From NCBI GenBank assembly GCA_023213395.1, contig CM041465.1:117745741-117809740 (forward strand): DNA of 64,000 nucleotides, given 5' to 3'. The stretch's first letter is position 1. Every line of letters begins with the position of its first letter. This document shows positions 24,050 through 35,256 of this stretch, piece after piece. The notes under the pieces were generated by a model. That model searched no databases, had not been told where the DNA came from, and saw nothing but the letters and a program-made list of their open reading frames with translations. The stretch comes from Cycas panzhihuaensis. Its lineage: Eukaryota > Cycadophyta. The translations under genes and the position numbers were made by a program.

Positions 24050-24367
24050 TGTTAGAAAAATAATATGCTATGAATATAAAAGATGAAATTATGGTAGTGA
24101 GTGAATGATTAAGTAATAAAACACAAGAGTAATGAAGTATGTACAAGTTAACACAACAGATACAAGAATATCCAAACCTCAAATTAGAATGAAGAATAAT
24201 ATACATCCTTATAGTACAAATCACCACTTGAGAGAGAACCCTTGTTGGTTAATGTTGGAGGTAGCACACATCTCTATGTGGCTCACAACTTCAAATATGA
24301 AATATAAATAAATATATAAAGAGAGTATGAATGGAGACAATAATATAATCAAGTATTATGCCTAACA
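24050..24367 (-). repeat. 3' LTR of element C
   Basis: It starts TGTTAGAAAAATAATATG and ends ATGCCTAACA. It aligns from end to end with the two parts of the right LTR. It is followed by the purine tract (plus strand TTTCCCCCCTATAATAG, 24368-24384). Confidence 0.88.
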
Positions 24368-25666
24368 TTTCCCCCCTATAATAGACAATTATATAATATA
24401 AAATGTCACATCAAATAATAAGTGTTGAGTCTTTAAATAAATAATGGAACATAAGCTACTATAATAATATAATTTATTGTTGATATCCATATGAAGAAAA
24501 CACCATCCACTAGACCACATGGGTAATCAGTTGCTATGACCATTAATTCACTAGGATGTTCCTTTATATACATAGTTTAATCAATGCCAAATTAGCTTCA
24601 CTCTAGGAACATACCATCCTATATGGCCAAACATATAAGCTGATGGAGAAATGCAAGAGTAGCTAAAAAAAGGATTCTACCTCTTTACCTATATGGGATG
24701 ATATAAGAAACTTTTTTAGCTACAATGGCTAAAAATACATGGCTCTAAGGCATTACAATATCACTATGGCCTCAAATTGCCTCTATGGGTAAATCATACC
24801 ACTATAGGCTAAAATCTAGTAATAAATGTCATAACCATGGATAAAAAGTAGATATAACTCAAATACAATATGAATGACTCTCTTAAATAATAAATTTTAA
24901 TGTAAAATAGGTTCTCTAAAGCCTAAAATAGGTATTTATACATGCTATCCCTTCAATTTGGGGTATATTATATCAATGACATATACAACAAATGACATAG
25001 AGCCTTAAAAATTACATGTATGTGCCTAAAAATGTTGAAAAAATAAAGAAAAATAAAGTTTAAAAAAAAACTTTGAGCTAAAATTTTTACATCAAATCAA
25101 CTCTAAATGTTGTCAAGTAACCTACCAAATAAAAGTGCTCTCAGTTATGAATCAAACACAACTAGCGAGACTAAAAATAGAGTTTGCATACTCAAGTTAC
25201 AACTAATAAACTGATAATGACTCCTTAATATCTAAAAATTAAGGGCTAAGCCCCTTTCATTGGTGAGCGAATGGTCATGTAAGCGCTCCATGTGACCAAG
25301 GACTAATGAACTAGGGACTAGAAAACTTCAAAAAATATCAAATCTAATTAAATTTATTTTTAAATATGAAAAAAAAAAAAACCTTTTTTATAAGATTTTA
25401 CGTCCATGCACCCAAACAGAACTAAAAATATATAAAAAAACATCTAAAATTATTAATAAACTTTAAAAAATGTTTATCCTAATAATGAAAACATTAGGCT
25501 TTTACCTTATTCCTCTACATATATGTACTCACCATGATTTTTGTTGTAGGTGACTGTGGCTAAGAGGATGTAAGCTGAGTCTTTATCATTACAGGGTTTC
25601 CATTATTACATGTTTTTAGTCTATTACAGTGACAACGACTCAAGTCAAGGCACCTTTCTGTTTGTG

Positions 25667-25704
<38 letters not shown>

Positions 25705-26939
25705 CTGGTTGGCAATGACTATGTGCAAGTTGATGATAAGATAACTATAAGATCTCCATGGCAGTGAGGGGTAAGTGATTATTTTATCCTCTCCATCTTT
25801 GCTTTCTCCTTCATACAGTTGGTTATTATAAACATTCTTCTTCTTGCTATAGATAGCTTCAATACAAAATGGATTGGTAGGGTTTTTGTCTCTTCATTCC
25901 ATGGATAATCCTCACAAAATTTTAATTCTTTCTTTTATGGCAAGGCATCATCTCCATGGTAGACTTCTCCATTATAACTTCATAGGTATAATCAATAATA
26001 ATATGAATGAGTGTCACTTTCTTAATTGTGCAACTCCTTACCTATGGTTGGATCTTGATACGCAAGGATCTTCTTAGAAAGCCCCCCTTGCTTTATTCTC
26101 TATTCAACAGGAAAGAGCCAGCTTTTAGAGGTCTTATGCAAATAATACTATGTTTTTTATGATGTCCATCCTAATAAAGAAGAGGCCATAATGGCATTAG
26201 TTGGATCAAATAGATGGTCATGGTTTATAACTTATTCTCTATGGTTAAGACCTAGCTTACAAATATCTATCACAACACATGGCAGTCATGGAAGTAATTG
26301 GCTACTACAGAGTGGACTCATAATAGATCCAAATTTTGTGTAAGCTTCTAGAGATCTTCTACAAATATTTTAAGATGCAAATTCATGGCTATATATACTT
26401 TTTTTTTCCATATATATCATTGGTAAAATACAAAAGGCCATAAATATATTTTCAAAAAAAGTTTTACTTTTTTTATTTTTTTTAATATAGAAATAACACA
26501 TGGAGGCTACACATATTTTTTTATTTATAAATCTTTCTTGTTCATAGGTTGTTCACTATTTTTTTCTAAATATGGACTCATTTTGACCTCTGAATAGCCA
26601 ATTGATCTACTCATTTTTCTTTTATAAAGTCCAGCTTCAAAAATATTCTAAAATAGGTTTCAAAACAACCTCATAACAACATCAAAATTAGTGCCTTGAA
26701 AAGATTAAAAGTAGTGATAAACTAGCCCCAAATATGTCTCATGTTAGAATGAAAATAGTCCCAAAAATATGCATAAAATTCAGTAGCAAATAACTTCAAA
26801 GTAAAAAAAAACCTTTAAGTGGATAAAGGACAAATCACTAATAAGGCATAAACTAAATTCCTAATATAACTTCATAAGGCTCTAAAAAATTTATAAAAAA
26901 ATAGCCTCCAAAATATTACCCTCAAGGATTTAAACCTTA
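24368..26939 (-). other. Non-coding interior of element C
   Basis: This is 2.57 kb of AT-rich sequence without recognisable gag or pol in any frame. Features: an A-run around 25368-25382, (TA)n at 25672-25698, and T-runs near 26400 and 26460. A plus-strand frame at 25874-26077 (67 codons, with MDNPHKILILSF and ATPYLWLDLDTQ) has protein-like composition but no family I recognise. It may be a captured fragment or chance. The absence of any enzyme remnant, while neighbouring elements of similar decay still show them, suggests C was always non-coding. Confidence 0.5.
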
Positions 26940-26952
26940 GGCTTTGATACCA
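26940..26952 (-). other. Primer binding site of element C
   Basis: The minus strand reads TGGTATCAAAGCC, directly adjoining the right LTR. It is one base from the plant tRNA-iMet-type site. Confidence 0.8.
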
Positions 26953-27156
26953 TATTAGAAAATAATATGTTATAAATATAAAAGATGAAATTATAGTGGT
27001 GAGTGAATGATCAAGCAATGAAGCACAATAATAATAAAGTATGTACAAGTTAAAACAAGAGATAGAAGAATAATCAAACATTAATTTAGAATGAAAAATA
27101 ATATACATGCTTATAGTATAATTTACCACTTAAGAGAGAACCCTTATTGGTCAATT
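26953..27156 (-). repeat. 5' LTR of element C, first part
   Basis: It begins TATTAGAAAATAATATG and matches 24050 onward. It is interrupted at 27157 by element D. The LTR resumes at 49105-49217. The last 38 bases (27119-27156) are repeated at 49067-49104 on the far side of D. Confidence 0.88.
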
Positions 27157-27165
27157 TGTGAGAAC

Positions 27166-27536
27166 TGATGGAGAGAGGGTACAAATCATGGAGCAATACA
27201 TGTAAGAAACCATAAATAATCCATTGAACAAGTAATCACATATGCATCAGACCTGGCAGGTGGAAAACCCCTTTAGGGGATGAAAAACCACCTTAAGAAT
27301 AAATATAATATTATAATAATAATGAAGATGATACAACAGAGATGGTTGAAGATCTCATCTTCCCTCTCTTACTTTAGGAACCTTCTACCTACCTAACCAA
27401 AACCAACCTAACTCCCCAATCTTTCAACTACCTTATGTATGAAAGATTATGGAATAAATTATAGAGAAGTTCGTTGAATTAGACAGTTGGCCAATTCATC
27501 GAACTTCTGTAATAACCTATTAAACTAATTAGATAC
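27166..27536 (-). repeat. 3' LTR of element A, first part
   Basis: It begins TGATGGAGAGAGGG and matches 40669 onward. It is cut after GATAC (27532-27536) by element B and resumes at 35204-35243, ending ATTCCAACA before the purine tract TCCCCCTTTAATG (plus strand, 35244-35256). Confidence 0.92.
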
Positions 27537-27985
27537 TATGAGAATAGGTATCATGCACAATGTCATAGGATTAGAAAGATAGAAAATTATAGGAAAATAG
27601 ACATTGCATATGTACACAAATTTTGCCAAGTGGAAAACTCCTTCTAGGGAAGAAAAACCACCTCCTAAAGCAATGATTTTATTTATATCTGTAACTATAC
27701 AAAGACCATAAAAATACCATCTACGTATAACAAACCAGCCTTTGAAATAGGATTTGGACAACCTCCTAGACTCTCGAAACCACCTCCTTGAATCTATGAG
27801 AGGGTATTAATAATAAGAAAGGTTCGTTGAAATGGACAGTTGTGCGTTTCAACAACCTTTCACATAATAATTAAATAATCATATAAACTCTTAACTTTAA
27901 ACTTTTGAATCACTTTAATATTTATTTACACGTGACATAAATATAACATAACAATTAAATAAAACTAACATTAATAATCCTAACA
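27537..27985 (-). repeat. 3' LTR of element B
   Basis: It starts TATGAGAATAGG (right copy TGTGAGAATAGG) and ends AATCCTAACA. It is followed by the purine tract TCCCCCTTTAATG (plus strand, 27986-27998). Confidence 0.93.
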
Positions 27986-27998
27986 TCCCCCTTTAATG

Positions 27999-30900
27999 TT
28001 AGCTTTTATAATATAGAAAAAGAAGGTCTTCATCACATTGATCCCCCTTTGATGGAGACTTATTTTATCTTTAACAAATCTCATAGGTGTAGAAACTTGA
28101 CTTCAGTCAAAGACTTTATGAGTATGTCAGCAACTTGTAGATCTGTAGGACAATAAGATAAATAAATAATATTATCAATAACAAGATTATGAATAAAATG
28201 CTGATGTAATTCTATTTGTTTAATTCTATAATGTGCAACCGAATTTGTAGCAATAGCAATAGTACCTTGATTATCAACTTTAAGTTCTATGGAAGAGTTA
28301 AGAGTTAGACCAATTTTATTAATAAGAGATTTGAGCCAAAGTGTTTCTTTGTTGGCTTCAATAAGTGCTCGATATTCAGCTTCAGTTATTGATAGAGCTA
28401 GTGCCTGTATTTTTTTACTAGACTAAGTAATAGGTGAAAATTCTATAAAAAATACATAACTTGATGTAGACTTATGATCATTTGTATTACCTGCCCAATC
28501 TAAATCAGTATATCCTATTAAGGTTAAAGGCTTACTACAAAAATTACAAGTTAGTCCATAAAAAATAGTGTTATGAAGATATCATAATATATATTTAATA
28601 GCTTTCCAATGTAATTCATGTGGCTTTTGCATATAACATGAGTATAAAGTGACAGCATAAGATATATTAGGGCATGTATGTGTTAAATAAATAAGACTAC
28701 TAATTAGTTATCTATATAATATTGAATCACATAAAGGTGTGGAACAATCAATAGATAGTTTTACTTCTGATTGTAATGGGTTTAGCATTTTCTATGTTAA
28801 ACCGTTTAATTAAGTCTAAAACATATTTTGGTTGGGATATAGTTATTTTTGAATCATATTGATAAATTTATAAACTAAGAAAATAATGTAAGAGACCTAA
28901 GTTAGTCATTTCAAATTTATTCATTAAAGTAGTTTTTAAGTGATGAATGTTATTTGTTAACGATCTAGTGATGATGATATCATCAACATACATGATTAAA
29001 ATGGTAATATTTTCGTTTTCACGTCTGAAATAACGATTTCAATCACTAATACATTTAGTGTATCCAATTTGAATTAGATAATCGTCAACTTTAGTGTACC
29101 AAGATTGAGGAGCTTATTTTAATCCATAAATAGATTTCTTTAGTTTATAAACTAAATTAGGATTATCAATAAAGCCAGGTGACTGAGACATGTAGATATC
29201 TTCTTTAAGATCACCATTCAGAAATGCGCTCTTTACATCCATTTGATAGATTTCCCAACCAAACTTGGCTACGAGAGCAATAATTATTTTAATCATAATC
29301 ATCTTTGCAACAGGGGCAAAGGTTTCATTATAATCTATGCCATCAATTTGAGAAAATCCTTTTATGACTAGGCGAGCTTTATACTTTTCAATTACGCCTG
29401 TTGAGTTGTATTTTGTTCTATAAATCCATTTACAATCAACTATATTTTTCCTTGGTGGGAGTGGTATGAGATCCCAAGTTGAATTCTTGATTAAAGCATC
29501 AAATTTAACTTGCATAGCTTCCTACCATACAAGATTGTTGTTAGCTTATTTAAAGGTTTTACGATCATTATTGTCTATTATTTTAGCCATTAAAGTATAG
29601 TTAGCATGTAATTTTTGAGCACATGTTCGTCTGGTATCTAAAGGATTGGCTACATTAGATCCAGTGCCAGTAAGTGTTTTCTTTGCCCATACAAGCTATT
29701 TATTAGTAATTATTTCTGTAGTTACAGGTTGATTTGAGGAGCTAGCCTAAAAAGAAGAGTCTAATTCAGTAGGTTCAGATAGAGTCCAATTCTAAACTTA
29801 AGTAGATAAGGATTCTATGATTTCAGGATCAACTTATTTGTTGGAGGGGCCAACCAAATAGGTGTTGGTTAACATATTTTCAACCAAAAGTTCTATATAA
29901 GTAGAGGTTGAAGAAGATCCTTCTTCATCAAATATAACATCACGCAAAATTAAAATTTAATGCGTGACTGGATCCAAAAGTCTATAGGCTTTAGTTTCTT
30001 TACTGTATCTAACGAAGATGTATTTTTGACTCTAAGGATCAAGTTTCTTGCATTTTTCTTTGGGAACATGTCCCCATGTAATACCTACAAAGATTCGTAA
30101 ATGATTGACTGAGGGTTTTCTTCTAGACCACTTTTGTTATAGAGTAACATTTTGTAAGCATTTACTAGGTAAGCAGTTTAGAAGATAGTTGGAGCAGTTA
30201 ATTGCTTCTGCCCACAACTTTAGATCAAGGTTCTTTACATGTAACATGCAATGAGTTATCTCAACAAGAGTGTAGTTCTTGCATTCAGCAACACTGTTTT
30301 GCTGAGGAATGTATGCAACAGAATGTTGAAATTGAATTATATACTTTTTATAGAATGAAGTGAATTTTTCACTTAAGTATTCTTTGGCATTATCAGATCT
30401 AAAAATTTTAATTTTTAAATTTGATTAGTTTTCAACAAGTGTTTTAAATTATGTGAAGATATCAAATACTTGACTACGTGTCTTGCGTATGTATACCCAA
30501 CATTTTCTAGAAAAATCATCAATAAATGTAACAAAATAGCAAGAGCCAGAGTATGATGCTATATAAAATGGTCCACATATGTCAGAGTGAACAAGTTCAA
30601 GTGGAACTTTTACTCTGAATTGAGTTTTATGTAGAAAAGGGTCCATGTGTTGCTTACCTATTACACAGGCTTTGCAGACACCATAAACAGTATTTAAATA
30701 TGGAAGACCATAAACCACGTCATGTATTTTTAGGTATTAGAGTTTGCCATAATTAGTATAGCTAAATTGCGCATGCCAAAGTTTACTAATTGAGTCAGAT
30801 TTGGCTATAAAGGTACTGAAGGGTTTTGTTTTATTATTTTGTAAACTTGTTAAACTATAGAGACCTATACTATGATCAACAGGTCCTGAGGCAATATGTT

Positions 30901-32241
30901 TAAATTTGTTTAATGGTTCTTTAATAATAAATTTATCTTTCTAGAATTTGACGACAAGGTCTTTGTGGCAGATTTGGTAAACTGATAGTAGGTTTAGTAA
31001 TAAACTAGGTACATAGAAGGTGTCCTTTATTGAACTATATTTTAAGGTAACATCACCCGATCCTTTTACTTTAAGTTAGGTTCCACTTTCAAAAGAAATC
31101 TCTTCTTCAGAGTTAGTTTCAGATTGATAAGTGGATAAGTTTTTCTCGTGTCCTGTCATGTGATAGGACGCACTAAAGTCAAGGATCCATTATGGTGGCT
31201 GATTAGTTGAGGCAACAACTACAGAAGTTGTTACTATTAGAGAACAATTATGAGCTTGTTGTCAGTTTTGTGGTTAGGATTGAGGTTGATTTTACAATCC
31301 CTTGGAAGCTTTCCATGCTTCCGAAGCTATTTTACTTCTACAGACATTAATAGCGTGGCCTCTTTTATGACAATATGTATAACTAGTGTTCTGAGAAGGA
31401 TTTACATTGTTCCAATTAGGAAAGGACTGATTAGAAGTATTCTGATGTTTAGATAGACCAAAATACTTAATATTATTTTAGAAGTTAGATTATGAACTTC
31501 TATGAGGTTTCTAAAATTTTGAATTACTGTTAAAATTATTCTGATGTTTATTTTTATTTTGTGGCTTAGTTTTAGAAAATAAAGCCTAGGAAGGATCTTT
31601 TAATATGCATGTCTGAATTAACATGGTTTGATGTTCTATCAGTTGGTTTGTCAACTGATTAAATATTATAAGAGGATTGTCAGCTTGTTGTCTAGCTCTT
31701 TTGAAAAAATTAAAATGTTTTAGTAATTTGTTTATTGCAAGATGAAAGAGCATATCGTTGTCTTTAACATGAGTGATTATTTGTTTGGTATCATCTACTT
31801 TAGTTTTAGATTTAATACAATTACCTAGATCTTTATTAATTAGTTAAATTTTACATAAAAAATCCTCAACCTTGGAAAAATCATTATAATTAAGGTCATA
31901 TAATTGCTATTCTAAAATAGCCAGTTGATGTGTATCGACCTTATCATATTTTTCTTATATAGTGTTCCAAATAGTGGTTAGATCGTCTATTTCAGAAAAC
32001 TGCTGATTGATTTCTGGTAAAAGTGAGTTCAATATGGTGCCTAGTGCTAAATCTGAGTTCATCAGATATACCATATAACTTTCTATAGTTTCATCTTTTG
32101 GTTTTTAAATTCACATGTTACATATCATCATATCTTTTACTATTTAAGCTGATAGGATATGTGATTCCTCGAGTTGGTATAGTTTGAACTAGTTAAAACT
32201 GGAATTGGAACACAGGTGGTTGTCCCTAGCATTAGAACCAT
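27999..32241 (-). pseudogene. Gag-Pol polyprotein of copia B, broken
   Basis: The gag ATG is at 32241 (MVLMLGTTTCVPIPVLTSSN), sharing the VPxPVLT start with element A. Gag is decayed across 32240-31600. The protease site reads WILDFSASYHMT (about 31195-31145), with DFS where DSG is expected. GAG-pre-integrase and integrase are open at 30718-30449 (GKQHMDPF, FVTFIDDFSRKCWVY). RT is open at 29515-29114 (YKARLVIKGFSQ, QMDVKSAFLNGDL) and the catalytic YVDD is intact at 28990-28979. RNase H follows to about 28030. Several stops sit at probable Gln or Trp codons. It is the best preserved copia polyprotein of the nest. Confidence 0.9.
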
Positions 32242-33440
32242 ATTGGGAATCATAGGGTTTGATTACAGATTGTAGGATATAAGTGTAGGTGAAAAAATAA
32301 TCACTTAAAAAAGTTACCAAACATCAAATTAATATTTCATATGCATGATTAAAAACTAAAAATTATAGTAGGATGAATTAATACCTTTCCCTTTAAAAAG
32401 AATTATATGTTCCCATTTTCGTTAAAAAATAAATAGTCCCCCTTAACCTTTAAAAAATAAATAGTCCCCCTTAACCTCAAAAAAATAAATAGTCCCCCTT
32501 AACAAAATAAGTGTTTAGTTTATAATTTGAGTGTTTAGATTCCTTTATAAAAATTATTGTTTTACTATTGTTGATTATCAAGCAATAATAATGCAAAAAA
32601 AAAAAAAAGGTATTAAATTTAAAAAAGAAAATTTTATTAATTTATTTATTAAGTCAATAAAAAAACATAATTATAATTCTAGTGTTGAAAAGAGATTTAG
32701 TTTCTAAAAAGTTTTTATTGATTAAAAATAAAGAGTTTAATTATAAAAAATATTAATGTATTAAAATGGTATTATGTTATTAGGGGGAACACTATAGTTA
32801 ATATCCTAATCAATACAAGTATTTTATTTAGTAATTGATTTATTTAAGTGCCTTAAGATGAAAATAATGTTGAAGAAATTTTAGCCTAAAACTAATTTGG
32901 CTTAATTTGCAAGGTATATATATATATATATATATAAAGGGTTGGAAATAATCAAGGAGGGGTGTATTAATTTTGCCTAAGTTAATTAGGTTTTATTTTA
33001 AAAGAATATATATATATATATATATATAAATGTATATGTATATAATCTTTGAGAGAGTGTTAAAGGTTATAAATACCTTATAATAAAGAGAAGGTTTATT
33101 TCAACATTAAGAAAAAGTTAAAGGGGAGGGGTTTCGATTATATATTAATTATAGTGTAGAGAAATTTGTAAGATTAAAATAAAATATAAAAAAGAGAGAG
33201 TTAAATAGTAAATAAAATGTAATAAGAAGATTTAATAAGGTATTGGGGGGAAATGTAACAAGAATGAAATAAGATAAAGAAGGAAGGGGTTGCTTAATTT
33301 GTAAACTAAATGTAATAAAGGTGGGGTTACTTATTTGAAGTTAACCTAAGGTTTATAATAGGGATTATAGGTGGGCGGACTCGATGAGGTTATACTATTG
33401 ATAAAAGTAAATAAAGTTTAAAAATTAATTGGGGTCTGAG
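32242..33440 (-). other. AT-rich leader of copia B
   Basis: This is a non-coding leader between gag and the inserted-looking segment further right. It contains three tandem copies of a roughly 30-bp unit with AAATAGTCCCCCTTAAC (about 32421-32510), an A-run at 32595-32608, and two (TA)n tracts (32914-32936, 33007-33028). No gene is visible. Confidence 0.6.
32421..32510. repeat. Three tandem copies of a ~30-bp unit
   Basis: TAAATAGTCCCCCTTAAC occurs three times in a row, each preceded by an A-run of differing length. The copies are nearly identical, so the amplification is recent relative to the decay of B. Confidence 0.85.
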
Positions 33441-33479
33441 GGGGGGTAAGGTTGAAACCCTACCTACCTGGTCTTTCTC

Positions 33480-34731
33480 TCCATGGCAGCGCTCTATCTT
33501 TGTTGCAGGTTATTTGATGGCACTGATGTGTCATATGAATCGTTATGGTCTTCTCGATGAAAGCCAGAACAAACTCATTTATGTCTTGGTCCGTTTCTTA
33601 GGTTATGTCTTCGGTGGCAAAAAAGACGATGGCGTTCTCTTCTAACAGGTCATTCCTCTACAATTTTTGAGATGTGATCACCAGGGATCTCTGGCTAGGG
33701 TTCTTCAATTTCTTTCCCTAGTCTTTTCTCCTCTAATAATTTCCTTCAAAAGCTTTGATCGCGCCTATTCTTTGTTTCCTTTTCTTCAATCACCCCTTCT
33801 ACTTTCATTGTTCTACAGGTATGAGATCTCCACAGTGAAACAAGAATGCCATGTCTTTTTAACAGAGAGTATTTGTGGCCTCCCGCTTGTGTCATCCATC
33901 CATTGTTGTTAGAAAAGTCGGGCTTCTTCTTCAAGAGATTGAATGGCTCTGTTGAAGGAGATCAGTAGAGTAGTGGCCCAAAAGTGTTGATTCAACATTT
34001 TGCTTTGACTCTTTGAACAAGTTGCCTTGGAAATCATCATTATCTATACATGATAGCAAAGCACAGATAGGGAAATTACAGAGAGACTCAATTTTGCAGT
34101 TTTCTCTTCATTCAAGTCAGGCACCAGTAATGCCTAAGAATCTGCCTGTTACCGACAGTGAACAAAACTCTTCTGTGTGGACTGATGTAAGCTCAGTAGA
34201 TTCTATTTCTGTTTTGGATGATGATTCCTTTCCTACAAAAAGCCTCTCATTTGATTCAATTTCAAATCATCTGTGGTCCACTAGATGGTGCAGTTACTAG
34301 TTCGACCATCTTGTCAAGGGCACCCTCCCAATCTAACTACCAGCAGTGGGATACATTTTCTTTGTCAGTGGGGTCATCTTGTGTTGCAAGCTCTTCTTTT
34401 CCAATTAATAGGGCTTGGCCAAAGGTTTTTCAGGGGGGTGTGCATTCCAATCATAACCTTTTTCAAGGTGTTTCAGATTCTCATCATTTGTTACAACTAG
34501 AGCAAAATTTGCATCTAGAACAAGTAGAACTAGTAGCTTACTAGTTGCAACATTAGCAGTAGCATCAAATCCTTCTACCTACTCAGCCTCTATTACATAC
34601 AAGAGGGCCACTCCTAGATCAACTTACAAATTTAGTTTTAGCACACAACTTCAGTTCAACAATGTTGCAACAACCACCTCTACCTAAATCACATCAGCAG
34701 CAGTCTTGTCCACAAGTGTCCCAATATGGGC
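33480..34731 (+). pseudogene. Gene-like segment captured in the leader of copia B
   Basis: Between gag and the 5' LTR of B, opposite to the element's own direction, the plus strand turns GC-richer and protein-like. A frame at 34013-34300 (SLSIHDSKAQIGKLQRDS, then SVWTDVSSVDSISVLDDDSF) continues, after a shift of one base near 34280, as 34280-34542, then beyond a TAG as a Gln-rich tail (LHTRGPLLDQLTNLVLAHNF) almost to the primer site. Upstream lie splice-acceptor-like sites (TTTGTTGCAG at about 33500-33509, TTCTACAG at 33812-33819). Ser- and Gln-rich composition suggests a regulatory-type host protein, but I do not recognise it. Element A, with a related gag start, lacks this segment, which supports capture. 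It could also be an extra ORF of the element family. Confidence 0.45.
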
Positions 34732-34745
34732 TTGCTCTAATACCA
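34732..34745 (-). other. Primer binding site of copia B
   Basis: The minus strand reads TGGTATTAGAGCAA, directly next to the 5' LTR. It matches the tRNA-iMet-type site with one change. Confidence 0.85.
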
Positions 34746-35198
34746 TGTGAGAATAGGTATCATACACAATGTCACAAGATCACAAAGATAGAAAATTATA
34801 GGAAAATAGACATTACACATGTACACAGATTTTGTTAGGTGGAAAACCCCTTCTAGGGAAGAAAAACCACCTCCTAAAGCTATGATTTTATTTATATATA
34901 TATAACTATATAAACACCATAAAAATACCATCTATGTATAACAAACTAGCCTTTGAAACAGGCTTTGGACTACCTCCTAGATTCTCAGAACCACCTCCTT
35001 GAATCTAGGAGAGGGTATTAATAACAAGAAAGGTTCGTTGAAATGGACAGTTACACATTTCAACGACCTTTCATATAATAATTAAATAATGACATAAACT
35101 CTTAACTTTAAACCTTTGAATCACTTAAATGTTTATTTACATATGTGACATAAATATAACATAACAATTAAATAAAGCTAACATTAATAATCCTAACA
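34746..35198 (-). repeat. 5' LTR of element B
   Basis: It begins TGTGAGAATAGG and ends AATCCTAACA. It is the homologue of 27537-27985. GATAC follows (35199-35203), after which the LTR of A resumes. Confidence 0.93.
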
Positions 35199-35203
35199 GA
35201 TAC

Positions 35204-35243
35204 ATAATGAATAAAAGCATAATACTAGGGTATAATTCCAACA
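35204..35243 (-). repeat. 3' LTR of element A, last 40 bp
   Basis: It matches the end of the right A LTR (about 41040-41079: AATGAATAAAAGCATA and the final AACA). This is the part displaced by the insertion of B. Confidence 0.9.
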
Positions 35244-35256
35244 TCCCCCTTTAATG

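Larger units (their letters stand above)
27537..35198 (-). mobile_element. Ty1/copia element B, innermost, full length
   Basis: LTRs are 27537-27985 (449 bp) and 34746-35198 (453 bp). The target duplication GATAC is exact at 27532-27536 and 35199-35203, inside the LTR of A. The primer site at 34732-34745 and the purine tract at 27986-27998 give the minus strand. The total is 7.66 kb, longer than A because of an enlarged region between gag and the 5' LTR. It is the youngest member of the stack A-B-C-D. Its RT active site YVDD is intact, whereas those of A and D are mutated. Confidence 0.94.

Noticed and set aside
32421-32510. Short regular repeat considered as a CRISPR-like array
   Set aside because: The units are contiguous without spacers and lie inside a plant retroelement leader.
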